Source of the DNA: Actibacterium sp. MT2.3-13A
GTDB taxonomy: Bacteria > Pseudomonadota > Alphaproteobacteria > Rhodobacterales > Rhodobacteraceae
DNA length: 64,000 nt
Reading direction: 5' to 3'
Assembly (NCBI RefSeq): GCF_018139985.1
Contig: NZ_JAGSOU010000009.1
Location: 62,001 to 126,000, forward strand
Part shown: positions 51,458 through 60,420 of the stretch, in pieces
Layout: the number at the start of each line of letters is the position of its first letter
Position numbering within the stretch: the first letter of the stretch is position 1
Notes under the pieces: generated by a model
Databases searched by the model: none
Told to the model about the DNA's origin: nothing
What the model saw: the letters and a program-made list of their open reading frames with translations, nothing else
Made by a program: the position numbers and the translations under genes

Positions 51458-51925
51458 TCAGAGGGTGAAACCGGCGACCTGCGCGCCAGTCAGTTCCAGC
51501 AGGGTGGCCGGGGCGATGGGAAAGACATGCCGCGGGGTGCCGGCGGCGGCCCATACGGTGCCGAATTCCGACAGGCGCGGGTCCCAGAAGGCGCGGATCG
51601 GGCTGAGATGGCCGATCGGGGCCACGCCGCCGATGGCGAAGCCGGTCTGGGCGCGGATCAGCGCGGCGTCGGCCTTGCCCAGCGCCTCGCCGGCCAGCGC
51701 CGTGGCCTTCTCGGCGCAGACCTTGTTGCCGCCCGCGGTCAGGAACAGGATCGCTGTGCCGGTGTCCGCGCCGCGAAAGATGATAGACTTGGCGATCTGG
51801 TCGATCTCGCATCCGACCGATTGCGCGGCTTCGGCGGCGGTGCGGGCCGCGCCGACCTCGGCGATCTCGGGGCTCAGCCCGGCCGCCTCCAGCGCCGCGC
51901 GCACCCGTTTCAGGCTCTTGCTCAT
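51458..51925 (-). CDS. YbaK/EbsC-family aminoacyl-tRNA deacylase-like protein
   Basis: A 155-residue single-domain protein of the YbaK group, which removes wrong amino acids from tRNA (for example Cys or Ala from tRNA-Pro). Blocks seen are DQIAKSIIFRG, FLTAGGNKV with the conserved lysine, and IGGVAPIGH with the GxxxPxGH-type motif. The exact substrate within the family is not decided by sequence. It is divergent from glnE with 91 bp between starts; DUF2852 follows downstream. Confidence 0.85.
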   Translation of the reverse strand: MSKSLKRVRAALEAAGLSPEIAEVGAARTAAEAAQSVGCEIDQIAKSIIFRGADTGTAILFLTAGGNKVCAEKATALAGEALGKADAALIRAQTGFAIGGVAPIGHLSPIRAFWDPRLSEFGTVWAAAGTPRHVFPIAPATLLELTGAQVAGFTL

Positions 51926-52016
51926 GGGTCCTCCTTGTTGCGGTGCGACTATTGTCGCGCCGCCCCGGACGCGCAAGCCCGTTGACCCGGTTGCGGCCGC
52001 GCGGCATCACTTGCGC

Positions 52017-54830
52017 ATGAGTTTCGCATCCCGCATCACCCGCCACCCGATCCCCTACGACCCCGAGCGTGGCGCCGAGGTGCTGGCGCGTTTCGCCGCC
52101 CAACCTCCCGAAATCCGCGCGCTTCTGGAGGGGACCGCCGGGTGCAGCCCCTTTCTCAAGGCGGCGATGGAGCGCGAGGCCGACTGGCTGGAGGGCGCGC
52201 TTTCGTCCACGCCCGAGGCGGCGATGGCGGGGCTGCTGGCGGATGTGCGCGCGCTGCCCGCCGACCGTCTCAAGCCCGGCCTGCGCCAGGCCAAGCGGCG
52301 CGCGGCGCTGTGGATCGCGCTGGCCGATCTGGCCGGGGCCTGGCCGCTGGAGGCGGTCACCCGCGCGCTGACCGATTTCGCCGATCACTGCATCGACACC
52401 GGGCTGAAGGCGCTGGTGGGCGCCGAGATCGCGCGCGGCAGGCTGCCCGGCCAGACCGAGGCGGATATCGAGACCGCGGGCGGGATGGTGGCGCTCGCCA
52501 TGGGCAAGCAGGGCGCGCATGAGCTGAACTATTCCTCGGATATCGACCTGATCTGCCTGTTCGACGACAGCCGCTTCGACGACGCCGATTACCACGAGGC
52601 GCGGGCGAGCTTCATCCGGGTCACGCGCCGGTTGTCCGCGCTGCTGAGCGAGCCAACGGGCGACGGCTATGTTTTCCGCACCGACCTGCGGCTGCGCCCC
52701 GATCCCTCGGTCACGCCTGTCTGCCTGTCGATGGAGGCGGCGGAGCGCTACTACGAATCCGTGGGCCGGACGTGGGAGCGCGCCGCCCATATCAAGGCCC
52801 GCCCCTGCGCCGGCGACCTGACGGCCGGCTGGGCCTATCTCGACCGGCTGCGCCCCTTCGTCTGGCGCAAGCATCTGGATTTCGCGGCGATCCAGGATGC
52901 CCATGACATGCGAATCAAGATCCGCGCGCACAAGGGACTGCACGGGGCGATCGCGTTGGAAGGCCACAACATGAAGCTCGGCGCGGGCGGCATCCGCGAG
53001 ATCGAGTTCTTCACCCAGACCCGGCAGCTGATCGCCGGCGGGCGCGACCCCGATCTGCGGGTGCGCGGCACGGTCGAGGGGCTGGTCCGGCTGGCCGAGA
53101 AGGGCTGGGTGCCGCAGGACGTGGCGCAGACGCTCAGCGCCGATTACCGCGCCCACCGCGAGGTCGAGCACCGCCTGCAGATGGTCAACGACGCCCAGAC
53201 CCATTCGCTGCCCAATGGCACCGAGGGGATCGACCGCATCGCGCGGTTCTGCGGGCAGGGCGACACCGCTGCCTTCCGCGCCGAGTTGCAGGCGCGGCTG
53301 GAACGGGTCGACGACCTGACCGAGGGCTTCTTCGCCCCTGACGCCCGCCCGGCCGCCGAGGATCTGCCGCCGGTGCCCGAGGGGCTGGAGGAGATCGTCG
53401 ACCGCTGGCCCAGCTACCCGGCGCTGCGCTCGCCGCGCGCGGTGCAGATTTTCGCCCGGCTCAAGCCCGAGATCCTGCGCCGTCTGGCGGGCGCGGCCAA
53501 GCCCGGCGAGGCGCTGCACGCCTTCGACGGCTTCCTCGCGGGGCTGCCGGCGGGGGTGCAGGTGTTCTCGCTCTTCGAGGCGAACCCGCATCTGATCGAC
53601 CTGATCGTGGACGTCGCGGCCACCGCGCCGGAGCTTGCGCGCTACCTGTCGCGCAACGCGGGCGTCCTGGACGCGGTGATCGGCGGCGATTTCTTCTCCG
53701 AATGGCCCGGGGCGGAAACGCTGCGCACCGAGCTTTCGGCGCGGCTGGCCGAGATCGACGACTACGAGGGCCAGCTCGACACCGCGCGCCGTTGGGTCAA
53801 GGAATGGCATTTCCGCATCGGTGTGCACCTGCTGCGCGGGCTGATCCCGGCCTCCGAGGCCAGCGCACAATACGCCGACCTGGCAGAGGCGGTGCTGGCC
53901 GCGCTGTGGGGGCCGGTTGTGGCGCAATTCAGCGAAAAGCACGGGCCGCCCCCCGGCAACGGCGCGGTGGTTCTGGGCATGGGCTCGCTCGGCGCGGGGC
54001 AACTGACCGCGCGCTCGGACCTCGACCTGATCGTGATCTACGACCCGGCCGGGGTGGACAGCTCGGACGGGCGGCGGCCGCTGGCGGCACGCGCCTATTA
54101 CGCGCGGCTGACGCAGGCGCTGGTCACCGCGCTAACCGCGCCGATGGCCGAGGGCCGGCTCTACGAGGTGGACATGCGGCTGCGCCCCTCGGGGCGGCAG
54201 GGGCCGGTGGCGACCTCGATCGAGGCCTTCCGCAGCTACCAGCGCGAAGAGGCCTGGACCTGGGAGCACCTGGCGCTGACCCGCGCCCGCGCGGTCGCCG
54301 GGGCCGGGGCTCTGGCCGCCGCGGTGGAGACCTTCCGCCGCGTGCTGCTGGCGGAAAAGAGCGACCCGGAGCAGATCGTGGCCGCGGTGATCGACATGCG
54401 CGCCCGCCTGGCCGAGGCCAAGCCCGCGCGCGGCACCTGGGACGGCAAGCAGGGGCCGGGGCGCGGGCAGGACATCGAATTGCTCGCCTCGGCCGCGGCG
54501 CTGATGGCGGGCGATCCCTCGACCCAGGTGGGACCGCAATTGCAGGCCGGGGTCGCGGTCGGCTGGCTGGGCGCGGAGGAGGCCGCGGCGCTGGCCGAGA
54601 CCTACGGCCTGTTCCGCCGGGTGGAAACCGCGGTCAAGCTGCTGAGTGACCGCACGCCGGAGCCCGGCACGCTGGGCGAGGGCGGCGCGGCCTTCCTGCT
54701 GCGCTGCACCGGCGCCGACAGCGAGGAGGCGCTGGCCGAGGCGCTGGAACGCGCGGCCGAACAGGCCACGGGCATCATCGAAAGCGCGCTTGCGCGCCAT
54801 CATCAGGGCGGAGGACAGAATGGGCGCTGA
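52017..54830 (+). CDS. glnE: Bifunctional glutamine-synthetase adenylyltransferase/deadenylase
   Basis: Switches glutamine synthetase off and on by adding or removing AMP, in response to PII proteins. The 937-residue protein has two nucleotidyltransferase domains: the deadenylylation domain with MGKQGAHELNYSSDIDL near residue 161, and the adenylylation domain with MGSLGAGQLTARSDLDL near 652. Both acidic metal-binding pairs (DID, DLD) are intact. ATG 52017 was chosen because the protein family begins there; the frame is open much further upstream through the YbaK region. The end overlaps the next gene by 11 bases. Confidence 0.94.
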   Translation: MSFASRITRHPIPYDPERGAEVLARFAAQPPEIRALLEGTAGCSPFLKAAMEREADWLEGALSSTPEAAMAGLLADVRALPADRLKPGLRQAKRRAALWIALADLAGAWPLEAVTRALTDFADHCIDTGLKALVGAEIARGRLPGQTEADIETAGGMVALAMGKQGAHELNYSSDIDLICLFDDSRFDDADYHEARASFIRVTRRLSALLSEPTGDGYVFRTDLRLRPDPSVTPVCLSMEAAERYYESVGRTWERAAHIKARPCAGDLTAGWAYLDRLRPFVWRKHLDFAAIQDAHDMRIKIRAHKGLHGAIALEGHNMKLGAGGIREIEFFTQTRQLIAGGRDPDLRVRGTVEGLVRLAEKGWVPQDVAQTLSADYRAHREVEHRLQMVNDAQTHSLPNGTEGIDRIARFCGQGDTAAFRAELQARLERVDDLTEGFFAPDARPAAEDLPPVPEGLEEIVDRWPSYPALRSPRAVQIFARLKPEILRRLAGAAKPGEALHAFDGFLAGLPAGVQVFSLFEANPHLIDLIVDVAATAPELARYLSRNAGVLDAVIGGDFFSEWPGAETLRTELSARLAEIDDYEGQLDTARRWVKEWHFRIGVHLLRGLIPASEASAQYADLAEAVLAALWGPVVAQFSEKHGPPPGNGAVVLGMGSLGAGQLTARSDLDLIVIYDPAGVDSSDGRRPLAARAYYARLTQALVTALTAPMAEGRLYEVDMRLRPSGRQGPVATSIEAFRSYQREEAWTWEHLALTRARAVAGAGALAAAVETFRRVLLAEKSDPEQIVAAVIDMRARLAEAKPARGTWDGKQGPGRGQDIELLASAAALMAGDPSTQVGPQLQAGVAVGWLGAEEAAALAETYGLFRRVETAVKLLSDRTPEPGTLGEGGAAFLLRCTGADSEEALAEALERAAEQATGIIESALARHHQGGGQNGR

Positions 54831-55089
54831 CGAGGCAGATCCGCGGGGGCTGATCCGCGAGGCCTACCGCATCGAGGGCATCACCGAGGCCGATTGCAGG
54901 TCGATCTTCCTCGACTGGGCGCTCGGCGTGCCGCCGGACGCGGACCTCTCCGCGCAGCTGCGGCTGCTGCTGGAGCGCTACGCGCCCGAGGCGCCGGACC
55001 ACCCGATGAACGGGGTGCTGCGCGCGGGGCTGGAGCAGGGCGCGCGGCCGCGCCGCCGCGGCGGCTGGCGCGGGCGGGATCGCGACTAG
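54820..55089 (+). CDS. Conserved-looking hypothetical protein coupled to glnE
   Basis: An 89-residue soluble protein starting inside the end of glnE (GAGGACAGA ahead of the ATG). It is acidic in the first half (ADEADPRGLIREAYRIEGI, TEADCRSIFLDWALG) and ends in a basic Arg/Gly tail (PRRRGGWRGRDRD). I recall a similar small gene after glnE in related genomes but know of no function. The overlap with glnE suggests a role linked to nitrogen control. No membrane segment or metal motif is seen. Confidence 0.6.
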   Translation: MGADEADPRGLIREAYRIEGITEADCRSIFLDWALGVPPDADLSAQLRLLLERYAPEAPDHPMNGVLRAGLEQGARPRRRGGWRGRDRD

Positions 55090-55095
55090 CCCGGT

Positions 55096-55734
55096 CTAGG
55101 TCAGCGCCGCGGCCTGCGCCGCCAGTCCGGTGATCGCCGCCCAGTCGCCGCGGGCGACCAGATCGGCCGGCGCGACCCACGACCCGCCGACGCAGAGCGT
55201 GTTGGGCAGGGACAGATAGGCGCCGGCATTGTCCGGCGAGATGCCGCCGGTGGGGCAGAACCGGACCTGCGGCAGGGGCGCGGCCAGCGATTTCAGCAGC
55301 GCGGCGCCGCCCGCGGCCTCGGCCGGAAAGAATTTCTGCACGCGGAAGCCGCGCTCCAGCAGGTGCATCGCCTCGGTCGCGGTCGCCGCCCCGGGCAGCA
55401 GCGGCAGCGCCTCGTCCTCGCAGGCGTCCAGCAGGGCCGCGGTCGAGCCGGGCGAGACGCCGAAGCACGCCCCCGCCGCCTTGGCCCGGGCCACGTCCTG
55501 CGGCGTCAGCAGCGTGCCCGCGCCGACCACGCCGCCCTTGACCTGCGCCATCTCGGCGATGACCTCCAGCGCGGCGGGGGTGCGCAGGGTGACCTCCAGC
55601 GCGGGCAGCCCTCCGGCGACCAGGGCCTCGGCCAGCGGACGCGCGGTCGCCGGGTCCTCGACGACAAGCACCGGGATCACCGGGGCGAGGCGGCAGATTT
55701 CTTCGGTGCGGCGGCTGGCGTCATGCGGGGTCAT
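55096..55734 (-). CDS. eda: 2-dehydro-3-deoxyphosphogluconate aldolase
   Basis: Entner-Doudoroff aldolase that splits KDPG to pyruvate and glyceraldehyde 3-phosphate; it can also act on 4-hydroxy-2-oxoglutarate. The 212-residue TIM-barrel protein has the Schiff-base lysine in RVQKFFPAE and the catalytic glutamate in [12 protein letters not shown], plus the phosphate-binding CPTGGIS. The start overlaps the edd stop (ATGA). Together with edd it completes the pathway here. Confidence 0.95.
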   Translation of the reverse strand: MTPHDASRRTEEICRLAPVIPVLVVEDPATARPLAEALVAGGLPALEVTLRTPAALEVIAEMAQVKGGVVGAGTLLTPQDVARAKAAGACFGVSPGSTAALLDACEDEALPLLPGAATATEAMHLLERGFRVQKFFPAEAAGGAALLKSLAAPLPQVRFCPTGGISPDNAGAYLSLPNTLCVGGSWVAPADLVARGDWAAITGLAAQAAALT

Positions 55735-57557
55735 TCTGGGGTCTCTCCGGGCAGGGGCAGGCTGGAGGCGCCGGCGGTGGCCGGGCCGACGGTCTGCCGG
55801 AACAGGGTGAACAATTCGCGGCCGAGGCCGTAGTCGTTGGCGCTCAGGTCGGGGGTGGCCGGCGCGCGGGTTTCGATATCCGTGGCCAGCACCTCCAGCC
55901 GGCCGGCGGGCGCGTCGAGCCGCACCACGTCGCCGTCGCGCAGCCGGGCCAGCGGGCCGCCCTCGGCGGCCTCGGGGCAGACATGGATCGCCGCCGGCAC
56001 CTTGCCGCTGGCCCCGGACATGCGTCCGTCGGTCACCAGCGCGACGCGCAGCCCGCGGTCCTGCAGGACGGACAGCATCGGGGTCAACCCGTGCAGCTCG
56101 GGCATGCCGTTGGCGCGCGGCCCCTGGAAGCGGACGACGACCACGGTGTCGGTGGTGAATTCGCCCGCGCGGAAGGCGGCCTTGACGCTGTCCTGGTCCT
56201 GGAAGATGCGCGCAGGGGCCTCGATCACCTGCCGGTCCGCGCCAACGGCCGAGACCTTGATCACCCCGCGCCCGAGATTGCCTTCGAGGCTTTGCAGCCC
56301 GCCCGTGGCCTGGAACGGGTCGCCGGCGGGGCGCAGGATGCGGTCATTGCCGCTGACCCGCGCGCCGGCGCGCCACGCCAGCGTGCCGCCGGCCAGCGTC
56401 GGCTCCTGCGCATAGGCGGCCAGCCCGTCGCCGGCCACGGTCAGCGCGTCGGGATGCAGCAGCCCGGCCTCCAGCAACTCGCCGATCATGTAGCCCAGCC
56501 CGCCCGCGGCGTGGAAATGGTTCACGTCGGCTAGCCCGTTGGGATAGATCCGCGCCATCAGCGGCGTGACCTCCGACAGGCGCGCGAAATCCTCGATGTC
56601 CAGGACGATCCCCGCCGCCCGCGCCATCGCGGGCAGGTGCAGCAGGTGGTTCGTGGACCCGCCCGTGGCCATCAGCCCGACGATGCCGTTGACGAAGGCG
56701 CGCTCGTCCAGAACCTGCGCCACGGGGCGGTAATCCCCGCCCAGCGCGGTGATCGCCAGCGCCCGCTGCGCGCCCGCCGCCGTCAGCGCGTCGCGCAGCG
56801 CCGAGTCGGGGTGCACGAAGCTGGCGCCGGGCAGGTGCAGCCCCATGAATTCCATCAGCATCTGGTTGGAATTGGCGGTGCCGTAGAAGGTGCAGGTGCC
56901 CGGCCCGTGGTAGGAGGCCATCTCGGCCGCCATCAGCTCGTCGCGGCCGATCTCGCCGGCGGCGAAGCGCTGGCGCACCTTGGCCTTCTCGTCATTGGGC
57001 AGGCCCGAGGGCATCGGACCCGCGGGCAGGAACACCGCCGGGAGATGCCCGAAACTGGCCGCCGCGATCACCAGGCCCGGCACGATCTTGTCGCACACGC
57101 CCAGGTACACCGCCGCGTCGAAGCTGTTGTGGCTCAGCGCCACGCCGGCCGCCAGCGCGATCACGTCGCGCGAGAACAGCGACAGCTCCATCCCCGGCTG
57201 GCCCTGGGTCACGCCATCGCACATCGCGGGCACCCCGCCCGCGACCTGCGCCGTGGCGCCGATGTCGCGCGCAGCCTGCTTGATCAGGTCGGGAAAGCGC
57301 GCAAACGGCTGATGCGCCGAGAGCATGTCGTTATAGGCGGTTACGATCCCGAGATTGGGCGCGCGACCGCCGGCCAGCGCGTCCTTGTCGGCGCCCATCG
57401 CGGCATAGGCATGGGCCTGGTTGCCGCAGCTCAGATGCGCGCGGGCCGGTCCCGCCTCCGCCGCGCGCACCATGCGCTCCAGATAGGCAGGCCGCGTCGG
57501 GCGCGAGCGTTCCACGATCGCCTCGGTAACCTTGCGGACGGTATCGTTGAGCGGCAT
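55731..57557 (-). CDS. edd: Phosphogluconate dehydratase
   Basis: Dehydrates 6-phosphogluconate to KDPG, the first specific step of the Entner-Doudoroff pathway. The 608-residue iron-sulfur enzyme belongs to the IlvD/Edd family. Cluster-ligand cysteines are visible in MCDGVTQG and [16 protein letters not shown]. The C-terminal barrel contains [16 protein letters not shown]. It is followed by eda with a 4-base overlap and is divergent from the RNA methyltransferase gene. Confidence 0.95.
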   Translation of the reverse strand: MPLNDTVRKVTEAIVERSRPTRPAYLERMVRAAEAGPARAHLSCGNQAHAYAAMGADKDALAGGRAPNLGIVTAYNDMLSAHQPFARFPDLIKQAARDIGATAQVAGGVPAMCDGVTQGQPGMELSLFSRDVIALAAGVALSHNSFDAAVYLGVCDKIVPGLVIAAASFGHLPAVFLPAGPMPSGLPNDEKAKVRQRFAAGEIGRDELMAAEMASYHGPGTCTFYGTANSNQMLMEFMGLHLPGASFVHPDSALRDALTAAGAQRALAITALGGDYRPVAQVLDERAFVNGIVGLMATGGSTNHLLHLPAMARAAGIVLDIEDFARLSEVTPLMARIYPNGLADVNHFHAAGGLGYMIGELLEAGLLHPDALTVAGDGLAAYAQEPTLAGGTLAWRAGARVSGNDRILRPAGDPFQATGGLQSLEGNLGRGVIKVSAVGADRQVIEAPARIFQDQDSVKAAFRAGEFTTDTVVVVRFQGPRANGMPELHGLTPMLSVLQDRGLRVALVTDGRMSGASGKVPAAIHVCPEAAEGGPLARLRDGDVVRLDAPAGRLEVLATDIETRAPATPDLSANDYGLGRELFTLFRQTVGPATAGASSLPLPGETPE

Positions 57558-57697
57558 GCGGGGCCTTTCTGTGCGACAGGGCTTGGCTCCGGTATGCCGG
57601 GTGAGCGCTAACGTGGCAAGGCCAAAGCCGGAGCAGGGGCCGCCGCGGCCGCATCTGCCCCCTTTTCGCGGCGCGCGGAACCGACTAGGAGAAAGCC

Positions 57698-58897
57698 ATG
57701 ACGCAAGCCACCCTACCCGTCGTGCGGCTTCTGCCCAAGGCCGATGCCCGCGCCCTGCGCCACGGTTTTCCGTGGGTCTATGCCAATGAGTTGGTCACCG
57801 ATCGCCGCACCAAGGCGCTCGTCCCCGGAACGCTGGCCGTTCTCGAGGATGCCGAGCGGCGCGCCCTGGGCGTGGTGGCGGTCAATCCCGGCTCGAAACT
57901 GATCTGCCGGATGCTCGACCGCGACCCGCAGGCAGAGATCGGCCAGAGCTGGCTGGCGGCGAAACTGGCCCGCGCGCTGGAGATGCGCGCGCGGCTGTTC
58001 GACGCGCCCTTCTACCGGCTGCTCCATGCCGAGGCCGACGGGCTGCCCGGCGTGGTGATCGACCGTTTCGGCGAGACCGCCGTGATCCAGCCCAACGCCG
58101 CCTGGGCCGATGCGCTGATCGGCCCGCTGGCCGATGCGCTGGCCGAGGTCACGGGGGTCTCGACCATCGTGATGAACGGCACCGGCCGCGCCCGCGCGCT
58201 GGAGGGGCTGGAGGAACGCACCGAGATCCTGCGCGGCGCGCTCGATGGGCCGGTCCCCGTGCCGATGAACGGCGCCACCTACATGGCCGACCTCGTGGGC
58301 GGGCAGAAGACCGGGCTGTTCTTCGACCAGCGCCCGAACCACGCCTTCGCCGCGCGGCTGGCCCGCGGCGCGCGGGTGCTCGATGTGTTCTCCCATGTCG
58401 GGGGCTTTTCGCTGGCCGCGCTGGCGGCGGGCGCCGAAAGCGCGCTGGCCGTGGACGGCTCGGCCGCGGCGCTGGAACTGGCCCAGAAGGGCGCCGGGGC
58501 CGGCGGCGTGGAGGGGCGTTTCGCCACCCGCCGCGGCGACGCCTTCGACGTGATGGCGGCGCTGCAGGAGGAGGGGGCGCAGTTCGACGTGGTGATCTGC
58601 GATCCGCCCGCCTTCGCCCCCAACCGCCAGGCGCTGGAGGCCGGACTGCGCGCCTATGAGCGCGTGGCGCGGCTGGCCGCGCCCCTGGTGGCGCCGGGCG
58701 GCTATCTGGGCCTGTGCTCCTGCTCGCATGCGGCCGAACTGGGCAAGTTCCGCACCGCCTCCGCCCGCGGCATCGGGCGCGCGGGGCGGGCGGCGCAGCT
58801 GATCCATACCGGCTTTGCCGGGCCCGACCACCCGATGCTGCCGCAACTGGCCGAAAGCGGTTATCTCAAGGCGCTGTTCTTCCGGCTGGCACCATGA
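57698..58897 (+). CDS. PUA-domain class I SAM-dependent RNA methyltransferase (RlmI-like)
   Basis: A 399-residue enzyme expected to methylate a cytosine in rRNA. A PUA-like domain fills residues 1-75. The SAM-binding motif is [20 protein letters not shown] at about 227-246. The catalytic regions are CDPPAFAP and CSCSH near 305-345. The family is RlmI/RlmK-like, but the target base cannot be set from sequence. I recall this gene and the following PIN gene as a conserved pair (RSP_2647/RSP_2648) in Rhodobacter sphaeroides. The stop overlaps the PIN start by four bases (ATGA). Confidence 0.85.
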   Translation: MTQATLPVVRLLPKADARALRHGFPWVYANELVTDRRTKALVPGTLAVLEDAERRALGVVAVNPGSKLICRMLDRDPQAEIGQSWLAAKLARALEMRARLFDAPFYRLLHAEADGLPGVVIDRFGETAVIQPNAAWADALIGPLADALAEVTGVSTIVMNGTGRARALEGLEERTEILRGALDGPVPVPMNGATYMADLVGGQKTGLFFDQRPNHAFAARLARGARVLDVFSHVGGFSLAALAAGAESALAVDGSAAALELAQKGAGAGGVEGRFATRRGDAFDVMAALQEEGAQFDVVICDPPAFAPNRQALEAGLRAYERVARLAAPLVAPGGYLGLCSCSHAAELGKFRTASARGIGRAGRAAQLIHTGFAGPDHPMLPQLAESGYLKALFFRLAP

Positions 58898-59436
58898 AGG
58901 TGCTGCTGGACGCCTGCGTCCTCTATCCCACCGTGCTGCGCGAGATCCTGCTCTGCGTCGCCGGGCGCGGGCTGTTCACGCCGCTCTGGTCAGAGCGCAT
59001 CCTCGAGGAATGGGCGCGCGCCGCGCGCAAGATCGGCCCCACCGGCGAGGCGCAGGCGCGCGCCGAGATCGCGCTGCTGCGCGCCAACTGGCCGCGCGCC
59101 GGCGTGGCCCCGCATGAGGGGCTGGAGGCGCGGCTCTGGCTGCCCGACCCGGCCGACGTGCATGTGCTGGCCGCCGCGATCGCCGGTTCGGCCGACGTGA
59201 TCGTGACCTTCAACGCCTCCGACTTCCCCCGCCGCACGCTGGAGGAGGAGGGGCTGCGCCGCGACAGCCCCGACCATCTCCTGCTGGAGCTGTGGCGTCA
59301 GGCGCCCGAGGCGGTGGAGGCTTGCGTGGCGCAGGTGCACGACACCGCGTCGCGGATGTCGGGCGAGGCGATGGATCTGCGGAAACTGTTGAAACGCGCG
59401 CGCCTGCCGCGTTTGGGCAAGGCGCTGGCGGGGTAG
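58894..59436 (+). CDS. PIN-domain protein, RSP_2648-like
   Basis: A 180-residue protein with a PIN nuclease fold. The conserved acidic residues are D in [13 protein letters not shown] in ILEEWARA, D in PADVHVLAAA and D in FNASDFPR, giving the four-acid active site. It has no partner antitoxin; its gene is instead coupled by a 4-base overlap (ATGA) to an RNA methyltransferase, which argues for RNA processing over a classical VapBC toxin. The C-terminal 45 residues are basic. Confidence 0.8.
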   Translation: MKVLLDACVLYPTVLREILLCVAGRGLFTPLWSERILEEWARAARKIGPTGEAQARAEIALLRANWPRAGVAPHEGLEARLWLPDPADVHVLAAAIAGSADVIVTFNASDFPRRTLEEEGLRRDSPDHLLLELWRQAPEAVEACVAQVHDTASRMSGEAMDLRKLLKRARLPRLGKALAG

Positions 59437-59536
59437 GATGGCGGGTCGAGAGGGCCTTTTCGGCCCGCGGCCCCGGGGCGCAAACGCGTGCCCGTCCCAT
59501 GCGGGGGCCGGTCCTGACAGGATGTGAGCGCCCCGC

Positions 59537-60223
59537 TCAGCCGCGCTGCCAGCGCGCCTCGAGATTCTCGATGGCCTTGACCCGCTCGGCGGTTTTCGGA
59601 TGGCTCATCAGCCAGGCCGGGGTGACGCCGGCGCGGGTGTCGGTCAGCGCCTCGAGCTTGCGGAACAGCGATTTCTGCGCCTCCGTCCCGATGCCCGATT
59701 TCGCCAGCAGGGCGGCGGCATAGGCGTCGGCCTCGTATTCGTCGCCGCGCGACAGGCGGGCGGCCAGCAGCGTGGTCAGGGTGTTGGCGATATAGACCCC
59801 GACACCGGGCAGGATGCGCGCCAGAACCATCGCCAGCGCCGTGCGCAGCGCGTTCTGCCCGGAAAAGTCGATCATCCGCCGCCGGGAATGTCCCAGGGCC
59901 ACATGGCCCAGTTCATGCGCGATGACCGAAGCGATCTCCTCGGCGGTGACCTCGCCCTGCTGGTATTTGCGGAAAAAGCCGCGGGTAATGAAGATGCGCC
60001 CGTCCGGCGCGGCCAGCCCGTTCACCGGGTCGATCTCGTAGACATGCACCTTGATGCGTGGCAGCTCCAGCGCCGCGGCCATGCGGTCGGTGAGCTTTTT
60101 CAGCCGCGGGTCGGCCAGCTCGGTCGAGCGCGCGTCGAGCTCGCGCGAGGTGCGCCAGACCGAGAAGCGGTACATGGCGAGGGCGTAGAGGATGGCGAGC
60201 AGGATGGGCGTGAATTTCAGCAT
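59537..60223 (-). CDS. M48-family zinc metalloprotease
   Basis: A 228-residue membrane-anchored protease. An N-terminal helix (about 5-22) tethers it, and the zinc motif is HELGH at residues 103-107. The third ligand is the glutamate in DEYEADAYA. This resembles the HtpX/YcaL part of M48, likely in envelope quality control. The domain is compact with no C-terminal TPR region. The gene is convergent with the PIN gene and lies after a region of nested hairpins on its 5' side. Confidence 0.88.
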   Translation of the reverse strand: MLKFTPILLAILYALAMYRFSVWRTSRELDARSTELADPRLKKLTDRMAAALELPRIKVHVYEIDPVNGLAAPDGRIFITRGFFRKYQQGEVTAEEIASVIAHELGHVALGHSRRRMIDFSGQNALRTALAMVLARILPGVGVYIANTLTTLLAARLSRGDEYEADAYAAALLAKSGIGTEAQKSLFRKLEALTDTRAGVTPAWLMSHPKTAERVKAIENLEARWQRG

Positions 60224-60316
60224 GGGGCGAATATGGGGGCGCGGGGCTTCGGGGGCAATTACTCAGGGCCTCATCAGGCGCGGCAAACCGTCTTGGCGAG
60301 ACATCGGGCGTGTCTT

Positions 60317-60396
60317 CCGCCCGGCGTTTACGCCGGGCGGCGCCCGACCCTCCCCCCCCCGGGAGGCCGCTTTCGCGCCCACACAGGGTCGGGCGC
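60317..60396. repeat. Nested hairpins in the M48/VWA gap
   Basis: Two perfect stems lie in a row: CCGCCCGGCG-TTTA-CGCCGGGCGG at 60317-60340, and GCGCCCGACCCT (60340-60351) with AGGGTCGGGCGC (60385-60396), whose 33-base loop holds a run of nine C. There is no clean T-run. The size and G/C-only arms look like a repetitive extragenic palindrome; only a genome search can confirm that. They probably also end VWA-gene transcription. Confidence 0.6.
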
Positions 60397-60420
60397 TGCT
60401 CTCGTTCTTTGGGAGAGTCC

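Noticed and set aside
58894-59436. VapC toxin of a toxin-antitoxin pair
   Set aside because: The PIN domain is intact, but the upstream partner is an RNA methyltransferase and no small antitoxin gene is present on either side.
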